This document shows, piece by piece, positions 28,533-37,081 of a stretch of 64,000 bases of DNA (within the stretch, counting starts at the first letter, position 1; each line of letters begins with the position of its first letter). The notes under the pieces are model-generated. The model worked only from the letters and a program-made list of their open reading frames with translations. It was not told the origin of the DNA and did no database searches. The stretch covers positions 3,815,001 to 3,879,000 of the forward strand of contig NZ_AP024849.1 in the NCBI RefSeq assembly GCF_019977655.1, given 5' to 3'. The DNA is from Clostridium gelidum. Lineage in GTDB: Bacteria > Bacillota > Clostridia > Clostridiales > Clostridiaceae. The translations under genes were made by a program, and so were the position numbers.

Positions 28533-28572
28533 AAAAAACGGCCCAAAACATATTGTTTTGCGCCGTTGCAAA
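28533..28572 (-). promoter_or_regulatory. Hexaloop hairpin plus terminator before the pyrimidine ABC/pydBAC operon
   Basis: On the minus strand the hairpin UUUGC-AACGGC-GCAAA (28557-28572) overlaps the terminator AACGGCGCAAAACA/TGTTTTGGGCCGTT with U6 (28533-28567). The loop fits A-A-N-G-R-N. Pairing of the small hairpin would remove the 5' arm of the terminator. A weak upstream structure (AUAGAA loop near 28575-28585) might be P1 but has only three pairs. Confidence 0.75.
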
Positions 28573-28655
28573 TATTCTATCATATAGCTAAATTTTACTA
28601 TACATTAGCTTTTTTGTATGGGATTAACCCACATTAATTAAATTTTAATTTATTC

Positions 28656-29807
28656 TTACCATAATTTATTGTATATAGTCACTAAATCTTGTTTTGTAAT
28701 ACTTTTTATAGTATTTGATGGACTTCCACTATCAATAGCATCTTGTGCCATCTTATCTACTAGAACATCAAACTCTTCTTTATTAATTCCATATTCTTTT
28801 AAAGTAGGAATTTCACATATACTACATAGACTTGTGAGTTTCTCTAAAAAAGCCTCTGCTGCTTCCTTGTCACTGCTGGTATTATCTGCTGCATTAATAA
28901 TTCGTCCAATTTTACCAAATCGTTCATAACTTCCATCTAAAACATAAGATAAACATTCCTTTATAAGGATGGCATTTGAAATTCCATGAGCTACATGAAA
29001 CATTGCTCCAACGGGTCTGCTCATTCCATGAACTAATGTTACAGAAGAATTATTTATACATACCCCTGCTTCATAAGCTGCTAGTGCCATTTCTTCTCTT
29101 GCCTTTTTGTCTTCACCATTTTTATAAACTAATGGCAGATAAGCAAAAATTCTTTTTATTGCAGATAATGCAAAGGTATCTGTTAATGGATTTGCTTTTC
29201 TTGAAGTATATGCTTCTACTGCATGAGTTAGTGCATCCATTCCCGTTGCTGCAGTCACACTTTTGGGCGTTGTCATAGAAAACTTAGAATCAATAATTGC
29301 CAATTTCGGCAATAATGTTTCTCCCTTCAGAAGCATTTTAATGTTCTTCTTTGAATCTGTAATAATCGTAAATTTAGTAGCTTCTGATCCTGTTCCTGCA
29401 GTAGTTGGAATTAATACCAAAGGTGGAAAATCGCCCTCTATTGTTACTCCCATATAATCTGATATAACACCTTCTAATTTTGTCATAGCTACAATTGCCT
29501 TGCCACTGTCTAAAGGACTTCCGCCACCAAGCGCAATACAGAAATCACATTCTGAATTTTTATAGGCTTTTACACCACTTTCAATCATGTCATCTGTTGG
29601 TTCTCCTATGATGTCATTAAACACTTCAAAATTTATTCCCCATTTGCCTAAACTATCTGTCAAAATCTTTACTGTTCCCATTTTGGTCACATTTTTCCCA
29701 GATACAATAAATGCTTTTTTCCCAAAGGTTTTTATCAACTTTTCACTATCTTCTAATGCATTATCTCCAACAATTGTATGCCCTGGCAAACTGAATTCAT
29801 ATGCCAC
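28656..29807 (-). CDS. pydE: Iron-containing alcohol dehydrogenase, probable malonate semialdehyde reductase
   Basis: A 383-residue type III alcohol dehydrogenase. The NAD(P)-binding GGGSPLDSGKAI motif and TTAGTGSEATKF are visible. The metal ligands D, H, H, H are in ATGMDALTHAVEAYTS, VHGMSRPVGAMFHVAHGISNA. Next to an omega-aminotransferase in a pyrimidine locus it most likely reduces malonate semialdehyde (from beta-alanine) to 3-hydroxypropionate. The substrate is inferred. The start is GTG at 29807 with GAGGTG upstream. The aminotransferase gene ends 15 bases before it. Confidence 0.82.
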   Translation of the reverse strand: MAYEFSLPGHTIVGDNALEDSEKLIKTFGKKAFIVSGKNVTKMGTVKILTDSLGKWGINFEVFNDIIGEPTDDMIESGVKAYKNSECDFCIALGGGSPLDSGKAIVAMTKLEGVISDYMGVTIEGDFPPLVLIPTTAGTGSEATKFTIITDSKKNIKMLLKGETLLPKLAIIDSKFSMTTPKSVTAATGMDALTHAVEAYTSRKANPLTDTFALSAIKRIFAYLPLVYKNGEDKKAREEMALAAYEAGVCINNSSVTLVHGMSRPVGAMFHVAHGISNAILIKECLSYVLDGSYERFGKIGRIINAADNTSSDKEAAEAFLEKLTSLCSICEIPTLKEYGINKEEFDVLVDKMAQDAIDSGSPSNTIKSITKQDLVTIYNKLW

Positions 29808-29822
29808 TTCTCTTCACCTCAT

Positions 29823-31148
29823 TTAAATATATTCTTTATCTATAATTTCTAGTACTTCATCTAACTTAACAAGTTCTTCTTCTAATTGTTCCTTTGTAAT
29901 AATTAATGGAGGAGCAACAAGTATCATATTTTCATGAGTATAAGTCATGAACTTTCTTGCTTTTAATTCATTTAGAATTTTTCCCATGATTCCTTCTGGA
30001 TCTTTACCATATGGTACCAATGGTTCCTTAGTTACTTTATCCTTTACTAGCTCTACTGCTGAAAATAATCCAATATATCTTACATCTCCAACACATGGAT
30101 GAGAATCTTTCATTGCCTCTAATTTTTCACCAAGTACAATCCCCATTTTATTTACATTAGTTAAAATATCTGCTTCTTCATAATAATTAACACAAGCAAC
30201 ACCTGCTGCACAAGCTAGAGGATGTCCACTATAAGTTAATCCACAAGATAATATATTATCATCAAAATAAGCTGCAATTTCTTTACTTACCACAACTCCA
30301 CCAAGTTGAACATAACCACAGGTAACACCTTTTGCAAAAGTAACAATATCTGGTTTTACATCAAAGTTTTCAAATGCAAACATCTTACCTGTTCTTCCCC
30401 ACCCTGTCATAACTTCATCACAGATCATTAGAATATTAAATTCATCACATAATTTTCTAACTCCAGGAAGATATCCTTTTGGTGGAATGATAATTCCATT
30501 TGAACCTGTTATAGTCTCAAGTACAATTGCTCCTACACTGTCTGGTCCTTCATATAAAATCTGTTCTTTAAGCTTAGTCAAATAGTATTTTGTTGCAGCT
30601 TCTTCAGATTCAAATTCTATTGCTTCTCTATAAATATAAGGATCAAAGAATTTAACAAATCCAGGAACTCCTGGTTCTAATGCATATCTTCTAGGTTCTC
30701 CTGTTAAATTACCTGCACCAAATGAAGATCCATGATAACTTCGATAGCGACTGAATATTTTTGACTTTCCAGTGAACATTCTTGCAATCTTTACTGCATT
30801 TTCATTTGACTCCGCTCCAGCATTTGTAAAAAATACCTTACCCATATTATTAGGCATAAGTTCAACGATTTTTTTTGCAAGCTTTGCACGAGATTCAGCT
30901 CCAAAAGATGGCCCTACAAAACAATACTGATCAACTTGTTCTTTAATTGCATCTCCAATTGCTTTATTAGAAAATCCAAGATTCATATTAACAAGTTGAG
31001 ATGACATATCTGAATAACGATTCCCATCATAATCCCAGAAATAAATCCCGTCTCCCTTTTCAACTGAAATTGGATTTATATTTTTTTGTTTGCTCCAAGA
31101 TTGTAAGCTATATTTTTTTAATGTGCTCTTAATTTCTTCACTATTCAT
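29823..31148 (-). CDS. pydD: Class III aminotransferase, probable beta-alanine aminotransferase
   Basis: A 441-residue PLP enzyme of the omega-aminotransferase family. Visible parts: NAGAESNENAVKIAR, YRSYHGSSFGAGNLTG, ICDEVMTGWGRTGKMFA with the PLP-binding Asp, and TFAKGVTCGYVQLGG with the catalytic Lys. It would move the amino group of beta-alanine to pyruvate or 2-oxoglutarate and give malonate semialdehyde, the substrate of the next gene. The acceptor cannot be told. It has its own promoter and terminator leader. 4-Aminobutyrate would be the main alternative substrate. Confidence 0.82.
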   Translation of the reverse strand: MNSEEIKSTLKKYSLQSWSKQKNINPISVEKGDGIYFWDYDGNRYSDMSSQLVNMNLGFSNKAIGDAIKEQVDQYCFVGPSFGAESRAKLAKKIVELMPNNMGKVFFTNAGAESNENAVKIARMFTGKSKIFSRYRSYHGSSFGAGNLTGEPRRYALEPGVPGFVKFFDPYIYREAIEFESEEAATKYYLTKLKEQILYEGPDSVGAIVLETITGSNGIIIPPKGYLPGVRKLCDEFNILMICDEVMTGWGRTGKMFAFENFDVKPDIVTFAKGVTCGYVQLGGVVVSKEIAAYFDDNILSCGLTYSGHPLACAAGVACVNYYEEADILTNVNKMGIVLGEKLEAMKDSHPCVGDVRYIGLFSAVELVKDKVTKEPLVPYGKDPEGIMGKILNELKARKFMTYTHENMILVAPPLIITKEQLEEELVKLDEVLEIIDKEYI

Positions 31149-31191
31149 ATTTATACACTCCTTTATTGTTACTCATAAATTATTTTTAACT

Positions 31192-31232
31192 AAAAAAAAC
31201 AGAACTTATTCAATTGAACAAGCTCCGTTGCT
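31192..31232 (-). promoter_or_regulatory. Hexaloop hairpin plus terminator before the aminotransferase gene
   Basis: Minus strand: AGC-AACGGA-GCU (31221-31232) overlaps a terminator of more than 12 pairs, AACGGAGCTTGTTC with GAATAAGTTCTGTT, then U8. A promoter fits upstream: TTGCAA (31295-31300), 18-base spacer, TATAAT (31271-31276), giving a start near 31265 and about 30 bases of leader before the hairpin. No clear P1 hairpin. Confidence 0.75.
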
Positions 31233-31352
31233 GTTTCACTTATAAATTTGTTTTTCTTTAACTTGTTTCTATTATATACTAGCATTGTTATGAGTTGCAA
31301 TAACTAAGTGACTAATCTTATTTGTGCAACTGCATATTTAGCTATATTACAG

Positions 31353-31378
31353 AAAATCCCAAGTTAACAATGGGATTT
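31353..31378 (-). terminator. Terminator after pucR
   Basis: AAATCCCA/TTGGGATTT hairpin with a short loop and a weak U-rich tail on the minus strand, 65 bases after the pucR stop. Confidence 0.55.
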
Positions 31379-31442
31379 ATATTTTGTTTTAATATAGGTT
31401 AAGAACATGCACACATACTTATTAGTTATTTTTGAATATGCG

Positions 31443-32597
31443 CTACATTATATCTTTAATATAAAATCCTAGATAAAATCTTAATTTTTCATCCAAGTTT
31501 AAGGGATTATGTCCAGTGATTTTTTCAATCTTTTTTAATTGATTATTAACTGTATTTCTATGAATATATTGTTGTTCAGCCATAAGACTTTGGCTTCCAT
31601 TATTTTTCAAATAAATATATAAAAAGTCCATTAAATCTGTATCATTTTCTTTATCATATTTTTCTAAGTTACCTAATATATCATCATAATATTTCTTTAA
31701 AACATCTTCATCTTTTGAGTTTAAAAGTAGCTTATAAATATCAAGTTTGTCATAAAAAATTACTTCTTTATCTTGTTTTTTAGCCATTTTTATAGCTATA
31801 AGTGCCTTATTAAAGTTCTCATCTTGAATTTTAATTCCATCTTTATTTTCGCTAATACCCATATGTACCGCCCATAGATATTGACCCCAATTTTTAAAGA
31901 AAGTATCTACGAAATTATTAATATCATAATTACTATAATTTACAAGACCTAAAACCCAGTACTCATTATACGAAAAAGATATATATAATTCATGAATGCT
32001 TCGAGCAATTCTTTCTGAATACATCTTTATTTTATTCATATTAACTTGCTTATTTTCATCGTTTTCATTATCAAATGACATAACAATAAAACAAAAATTG
32101 CTATCCCTTAAATATCCATAACGCTCCATTTGCAAAACCTGCGTCTCTAAATCACCTGTTTTAAATATAATATTCTTAATAGTAGTTGCAATACTTATTT
32201 CCACCTGTTCTTTTTGCATGATACTATAGCATATATCCCTCGTTACATCTACCATTCTTGTTTCCCATGGAATAGTATAAAGAGGCATTTTAACCTCATT
32301 ACAGTATTTTACTACATCCTCTGTTATTAATTTTGTATAAGGTCCAATGTTTACAACAAATGCACTTGTTCCTGCACTATACAGTTTCTTAGCATATTCT
32401 AGTAGCCACCCCTCATTGTTATTAAGAATACCAGAAGTAAATACAACCTCATTTCCATGAAGAAATTGACTAACTTCATCATTTTCAATAATATGTACCC
32501 ATTCAACAAGATTATTAAGCCCTTTCTGTCCCGCCAGTAATTTCATTTGATATAGAACAGTACCATTTCCAAATAATTTTCCTACCGTAATTGACAT
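31443..32597 (-). CDS. PucR-family transcriptional activator
   Basis: A 384-residue regulator. Residues 1-125 form the PucR ligand-sensing domain (LAGQKGLNNLVEWVHIIEN, GNEVVFTSGIL, EVKMPLYTIPWET). The middle is the GGDEF-like PucR region. The C terminus is the HTH_30 DNA-binding domain (SLMAEQQYIHRNTVNNQLKKIE). Such proteins activate purine and pyrimidine catabolic genes. It is divergent from asnB and lies just before the pyd genes on the same strand, so it is the likely pathway regulator. Its own mRNA starts with a terminator leader. Confidence 0.88.
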   Translation of the reverse strand: MSITVGKLFGNGTVLYQMKLLAGQKGLNNLVEWVHIIENDEVSQFLHGNEVVFTSGILNNNEGWLLEYAKKLYSAGTSAFVVNIGPYTKLITEDVVKYCNEVKMPLYTIPWETRMVDVTRDICYSIMQKEQVEISIATTIKNIIFKTGDLETQVLQMERYGYLRDSNFCFIVMSFDNENDENKQVNMNKIKMYSERIARSIHELYISFSYNEYWVLGLVNYSNYDINNFVDTFFKNWGQYLWAVHMGISENKDGIKIQDENFNKALIAIKMAKKQDKEVIFYDKLDIYKLLLNSKDEDVLKKYYDDILGNLEKYDKENDTDLMDFLYIYLKNNGSQSLMAEQQYIHRNTVNNQLKKIEKITGHNPLNLDEKLRFYLGFYIKDIM

Positions 32598-32831
32598 TTG
32601 ATATTACCCCCATTACATAAAGCTATTATTAAATTTAAAATAGTAAATCACCCTAAGTTTTATAAGGCCAAATGTCAGAATCAGTGTTTCTTGGATGAGA
32701 TCAACACATGATTAAACTTGTCATATAATTATAATCAATAATTATAAACGGATATATTCATAAAATAAAAGAGAATGTAATTCGTAATAAAAATTAAATA
32801 GCAACAATATTTTTAAATATATCCATATAAC

Positions 32832-32907
32832 AAAAAAGCGCCTGGGAAATCCCAAGCGCCATTGCTTTGTACATTACAATATACACCATAAATTTATCAT
32901 TTGTCAA
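32832..32907 (-). promoter_or_regulatory. pucR promoter with hexaloop hairpin/terminator at the transcript start
   Basis: Promoter on the minus strand: TTGACA (32902-32907), 18-base spacer, TATATT (32878-32883), so the transcript should begin near 32871. The hairpin AAGC-AAUGGC-GCUU (32854-32867) comes only a few bases later and overlaps the terminator GCGCTTGGG/CCCAGGCGC plus U6 (32832-32859). With this start there is no room for a second hairpin. The distance to the pucR start is about 235 bases, and the stretch between shows nothing else. Confidence 0.72.
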
Positions 32908-33036
32908 GTACTTTTCCTCAGATAAACTTACCAAATCTCATAGTAAATTTTTTAATCATTCATAGAATGAATTTTTTAATAAAAAAGTATTGACAAAACA
33001 ATATTACATGTTTAAAATAAGTTTTATTAAAGTAAA

Positions 33037-33330
33037 AGCAATGATGGAGATAAGTAAAAAAAGAGTTCACCAAGCAGTGAGCTGGGGATAGTGTGAACCC
33101 AGTGGCAGAGTTTTTTTGAATAACACTCCGGAGCTGCAAACTGAAATATTTGCAATCTTTTCGTTAAACAGAAGGTTTAAAAAATGCAAATAAAGTAGGA
33201 GCGCCGTATTCCATACGTTATTTGGATACCAGTATTAGCTGGAAAGAGACCAATATGGTAATTTAGGTGGCACCGCGGATAAGCGTCAATTCGTCCTATT
33301 ATATATAAGATGAATTGACGCTATTTTTAT
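33037..33330 (+). promoter_or_regulatory. T-box riboswitch, asparagine (AAC specifier)
   Basis: Full T-box leader. A promoter TTGACA-17-TAAAAT lies at about 32991-33019. Stem I has the apical GCTGGGGATAGTGTGAACCCAG part and a specifier loop GAATAACACTCC that offers AAC (Asn). The T-box AGGTGGCACCGCGG near 33267 has UGGC, whose C would pair with discriminator G73 of tRNA-Asn. The terminator (GCGTCAATTCGTC with GATGAATTGACGC, then U5) ends at about 33330. Uncharged tRNA-Asn should allow read-through into asnB. Confidence 0.95.
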
Positions 33331-33351
33331 ATCTTGAGGAGGGCTATTATT

Positions 33352-34941
33352 ATGTGTACAATTATGTGTTATACGTCAACAGACATGAAACATGGACAAT
33401 TTGCTGAGGCATTGCAAAGAACGGAGTCAAGAGGACCAGATATGACTGAGATTCTCACTTTACCATCTGGTATTTTAGGATTCCAAAGACTTTCTATTAT
33501 GGATTTAAGTTTTGGCGGAATGCAGCCATTTACAAGAAAAACAGATGCGGCCATCTGTAACGGTGAAATTTACGGTTTCCGTGAAATTAAAAATGAACTC
33601 ATAGAAAAAGGATATAAGTTTATTTCCGATAGTGATTGCGAAATATTACTTCCTATGTATTTAGAATATGGACTGGATATGTTTTCAAAATTAGATGCAG
33701 AATATGCAACTATCATCTATGATGGAAAGAAAGACAGTTTCATTGCAGCACGAGATCCAATTGGAATTCGTCCTCTATTCTATGGCTATTCAAAATCAGG
33801 TAAAATCATGTTTGCAAGTGAAGCAAAAAACTTAATTGGGCTTACAGACAAGATTATTTCATTCCCACCTGGACATTATTATGCTGATGGTGAATTTACC
33901 TGCTACTGTGATATCACAGCAACAGAGGGTGAATATTGCAAGGATGACTTAGAAGTTATTTGCAAAGAAATTCATGACAAATTGGTGGCTGGTATAGATA
34001 AACGTATGGATGCTGATGCTCCTGTAGGTTTCTTGTTAAGTGGTGGATTAGACAGCTCACTCGTATGTGCAGTTGCACAGAAAATCTGTCCTGAAAAGCC
34101 AATTAAAACATTTGCCATAGGTATGACTGAAGATGCAATTGACTTAAAATACGCACAAGAAGTTGCAGATTACATACATAGCGATCATACTACTATATAT
34201 ATGACAAAAGAAGAAGTTCTTGAATCACTTGATGAGGTTATTAAACTTCTTGGAACATACGATATTACCACAATAAGAGCAAGTATGGGAATGTATTTGA
34301 TTTGCAAGAAATTACATGCAATTTCAGATGTTAGAGTTCTTTTAACTGGTGAAATTTCAGATGAATTATTCGGCTACAAATATACAGATTTTGCTCCAAG
34401 TGCTGAAGAATTCCAAAAGGAATCTCAAAAGAGAATGAGGGAATTATATATGTACGATGTACTTCGTGCAGACCGTTGTATCAGCTCAAATTCTTTGGAA
34501 GCAAGAGTACCTTTTGGTGATTTGGATTTTGTAAAATATGTTATGGCCATTGATCCTGAAACGAAGTTAAACAAATACAAAATGGGTAAATACCTTTTGA
34601 GACATGCATTTGAAGGGGATTATCTTCCAGATAATATTTTATATCGTGAAAAAGCAGCATTTAGCGATGCTGTAGGGCATTCTATGGTAGATCATTTAAA
34701 GGAATATGCAGAAACATATTATTCTGACAAAGAATTTGAAATCCTATGTGAAAAATATAAATATCACGCAAAACCATTCACAATGGAATCGCTTTTATAC
34801 AGAGAAATTTTTGAAAAATACTATCCAGGACAAGCAGAAATGGTAGTAGACTTTTGGATGCCAAACAAAGAATGGGAAGGCTGTAACGTAAATGATCCTA
34901 GTGCTAGAGTATTATCAAACTATGGTGGTAGCGGTAAATAA
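33352..34941 (+). CDS. asnB: Asparagine synthetase (glutamine-hydrolysing)
   Basis: A 529-residue enzyme making asparagine from aspartate, glutamine and ATP. The start is ATG 33352, because the second residue must be the catalytic Cys (MCTIMCYTS); the longer TTG frame at 33334 would bury it, and GAGGAGG precedes the ATG. The N-terminal Ntn amidotransferase shows SRGPDM and ICNGEIYG. The synthetase domain has the pyrophosphatase loop LLSGGLDSSLV, LTGEISDELFGYKYT and SLEARVPFGD. It is regulated by the Asn T-box directly upstream. It is the only long plus-strand transcription unit in this part. Confidence 0.97.
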   Translation: MCTIMCYTSTDMKHGQFAEALQRTESRGPDMTEILTLPSGILGFQRLSIMDLSFGGMQPFTRKTDAAICNGEIYGFREIKNELIEKGYKFISDSDCEILLPMYLEYGLDMFSKLDAEYATIIYDGKKDSFIAARDPIGIRPLFYGYSKSGKIMFASEAKNLIGLTDKIISFPPGHYYADGEFTCYCDITATEGEYCKDDLEVICKEIHDKLVAGIDKRMDADAPVGFLLSGGLDSSLVCAVAQKICPEKPIKTFAIGMTEDAIDLKYAQEVADYIHSDHTTIYMTKEEVLESLDEVIKLLGTYDITTIRASMGMYLICKKLHAISDVRVLLTGEISDELFGYKYTDFAPSAEEFQKESQKRMRELYMYDVLRADRCISSNSLEARVPFGDLDFVKYVMAIDPETKLNKYKMGKYLLRHAFEGDYLPDNILYREKAAFSDAVGHSMVDHLKEYAETYYSDKEFEILCEKYKYHAKPFTMESLLYREIFEKYYPGQAEMVVDFWMPNKEWEGCNVNDPSARVLSNYGGSGK

Positions 34942-35007
34942 TTCAGATACTCTAAAAAATTTACAATATTATATATAGAGATTTGAAATCATATTTACAA
35001 AGTTTTG

Positions 35008-35086
35008 TTTACATGATAAAATGAAGTTAATATATTTTTGATAGCAAAGGTGCTAACAAGCTGTAAAGTTGTTAGTGCCTTTTTTG
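35008..35086 (+). promoter_or_regulatory. rpiR promoter with hexaloop hairpin/terminator at the transcript start
   Basis: Plus-strand promoter TTTACA (35008-35013), 17-base spacer, TATATT (35031-35036); the transcript should begin near 35043. Hairpin UAGC-AAAGGU-GCUA spans 35042-35055. The terminator AAAGGTGCTAACAA with TTGTTAGTGCCTTT and U6 spans 35046-35086. Same A-A-N-G-R-N loop as the other leaders, but on the opposite strand, so it is not a local duplication. It may also act as asnB terminator by read-through. Confidence 0.75.
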
Positions 35087-35181
35087 TTTTAAAAAATCTT
35101 TACAATAAATTCAAAAAAGATATTAAAAATAAATTTAGAAATTATATAGTTTTAAATTATATAAAGAAAGGAGTTCCAATA

Positions 35182-36027
35182 ATGGCAGGAGTATATCAAA
35201 AAATGGCAGAAAAGATACCTAATATGAGTAAATCACAAGAAAAAATAGCGAAATATATATTATCACATCTTAATACGACACCTTTTCTAACTGTAGAAAA
35301 ATTAGCAAAGTTATCTGGGGTTAGTATTGCAACTATTACGAGATTTGTAACATTTCTAGGATATAAAGGCTATCCTGAATTTTTAAAAGATACTCAAGAA
35401 TCTATGCAACAGCAAATAACGAATATTGAACGTATAAAAATTGAGTCTGAAAAAGATTCTGGTGAAGAAAAAGATATTTATGACCTATTTGAAGATGATG
35501 TAAATAATATTAAATTAACTATGGAGGATTTAAATTTATATGAATTAAAAAAATCAGTTGATTTATTATTAAATTCAAAAAGAATATATATAGTTGCACG
35601 AAGAAATTCTTCTGTAATTGGGATATTTCTTAAATATTATCTTGATTTAATGTTTAATGATGTTCATTTAATTGAAAACATAGAACAAATACCTAAACAA
35701 ACTAATGAATTTAGTAGTGAGGATGTAATTATTGGAATTAGCTTTGAGAAATATGCTAGAAGCACAGTAGAAATTTTCACATATTTAAAGACAAATGGAG
35801 CTAAGACTATAGCTATTACAGATACTATGTTATCTCCTCTTGTACCATATTCAGATATTACATTAACAGCTGTAAGTAAAGGCTCTACATTTATAGAATC
35901 TTTTGCAGCCCCACTAAGTTTAATTAATGTTTTAATTGTATATATTGAAAAGGAAAAGAAAGATTTCTTTAATAGTAATGTAGAATTATTGGAAGCAGCA
36001 TGGAAAAAATTTGATTTATTCATTTGA
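35182..36027 (+). CDS. RpiR-family transcriptional regulator (HTH-SIS)
   Basis: A 281-residue regulator. The N-terminal HTH_6 domain reads IPNMSKSQEKIAKYIL and LAKLSGVSIATITRFVTFLGYKGYPEF; the C-terminal SIS domain (residues 120-260) would bind a sugar phosphate or amino sugar. The ATG at 35182 with AAAGGAG is the natural start; the open frame begins at 35038 inside the terminator leader. The ligand is unknown. It follows asnB but has its own promoter and leader. Confidence 0.88.
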   Translation: MAGVYQKMAEKIPNMSKSQEKIAKYILSHLNTTPFLTVEKLAKLSGVSIATITRFVTFLGYKGYPEFLKDTQESMQQQITNIERIKIESEKDSGEEKDIYDLFEDDVNNIKLTMEDLNLYELKKSVDLLLNSKRIYIVARRNSSVIGIFLKYYLDLMFNDVHLIENIEQIPKQTNEFSSEDVIIGISFEKYARSTVEIFTYLKTNGAKTIAITDTMLSPLVPYSDITLTAVSKGSTFIESFAAPLSLINVLIVYIEKEKKDFFNSNVELLEAAWKKFDLFI

Positions 36028-36052
36028 AGATTATGTATGTATATTTTTGAAT

Positions 36053-36104
36053 AAGGTTTCTACCCTAACATATAGCATGTCTATTGTTTGAGTAGGAACT
36101 TTAT
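36053..36104 (+). terminator. Terminator after rpiR
   Basis: AAGGTTTCTACCCTAACATATAG pairs imperfectly with CTATTGTTTGAGTAGGAACTTT. It lies 26 bases after the rpiR stop. Confidence 0.7.
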
Positions 36105-36149
36105 TAATGCTTAATATGGTATTCAATAATATATTGGTCAAAACATCAT

Positions 36150-36199
36150 AAGAAAAAGAACCTTAACTTAGGAGAATATATCTAAAATTAAGGTTCCTT
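36150..36199 (-). terminator. Terminator after nifV-alpha
   Basis: On the minus strand AAGGAACCTTAA pairs with TTAAGGTTCTT, followed by U-rich sequence. It faces the rpiR terminator, so the two operons converge here. Confidence 0.75.
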
Positions 36200-36968
36200 A
36201 CAATTTCTTATTTCTTTCTAAAAACACATCTGAAATTCTAATAAATTCTTGTAAATTGCAATTCCCTGCTCTCTCTCCAATTCCATCTAATGTGCAATCT
36301 ACATATTTTGCTCCATACTTTACAGCTTCAAGTGAAATCGGAATTGCCATACCGAAATCATTATGAGCATGTATTTCAATCTCCATACCTGTACTTCTTA
36401 TTATGGTTTTAACTGCATCTTTAACTTTAGAAGGCATTAATATTCCTACTGTATCTGCATATCGAACTCTTTCAACACCAAATTCTTTAACTATTTCACA
36501 TAAATTAATAAGATAATTTATATCTGCTCTTGAAGCATCTTCAAATCCAATAGTCACTTCATAGCCTTTATCTTTGGCAAAATATACACAATCTCTAAGA
36601 TTTTCTTCAACCCATATTTTATCTTTCCCTAAATTTGAGTATATCTGTATATCAGAGGTAGGCACACTTATATGAATTATATCTGGTTTGCATTCTATTG
36701 AATACATTATATCTTTTCTATTCATTCGATTCCATGTAGAAATCAAAGAATTTTTCCTGCCAGCTAAAATCCTCTTAATACATTCCTTTTCCAAATCACC
36801 CATTACAGGTATCCCCGCTTCTATTTGATATATATTATTTTCATCCATGTATTTTGCTATCTCCACCTTCTCATCTATTGAAAAAGCTTTTCCTGCACTT
36901 TGTTCTCCATCTCGCAACGTTGTATCTACAATATATATTTTCTCATTAAAGCTTTCTTGTAAATTCAT
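36198..36968 (-). CDS. nifV-alpha: Homocitrate synthase, catalytic alpha part
   Basis: A 256-residue TIM-barrel half of NifV. It condenses acetyl-CoA with 2-oxoglutarate to homocitrate, the organic ligand of FeMo-cofactor. Visible: DTTLRDGEQSAGKAF, GIPVMG, ISVPTSD, HAHNDFGMA with metal-binding His residues, and the end of the barrel DGIGERAGNC. The protein stops where the single-chain enzyme would go on into its second domain, which here is encoded by the preceding gene. ATG 36968 follows GGAGGG; the long frame to 37064 has no ribosome site. Split nifV of this kind is known from C. pasteurianum. Confidence 0.92.
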   Translation of the reverse strand: MNLQESFNEKIYIVDTTLRDGEQSAGKAFSIDEKVEIAKYMDENNIYQIEAGIPVMGDLEKECIKRILAGRKNSLISTWNRMNRKDIMYSIECKPDIIHISVPTSDIQIYSNLGKDKIWVEENLRDCVYFAKDKGYEVTIGFEDASRADINYLINLCEIVKEFGVERVRYADTVGILMPSKVKDAVKTIIRSTGMEIEIHAHNDFGMAIPISLEAVKYGAKYVDCTLDGIGERAGNCNLQEFIRISDVFLERNKKL

Positions 36969-37081
36969 AACATTCCCTCCTTCCTTGAAAAAATTTGTTT
37001 TAAAAGTTAAATGTTTAATTATAAATTCTAATATTCTAAAAAATTTTAGAATTTGCTTATACAATGCGATTTAATGACTAT

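Noticed and set aside
33037..33330. Hexaloop ANTAR-type leader before asnB
   Set aside because: The leader is a complete Asn T-box; AGCAATGATGG near 33040 does not form the hairpin/terminator overlap.
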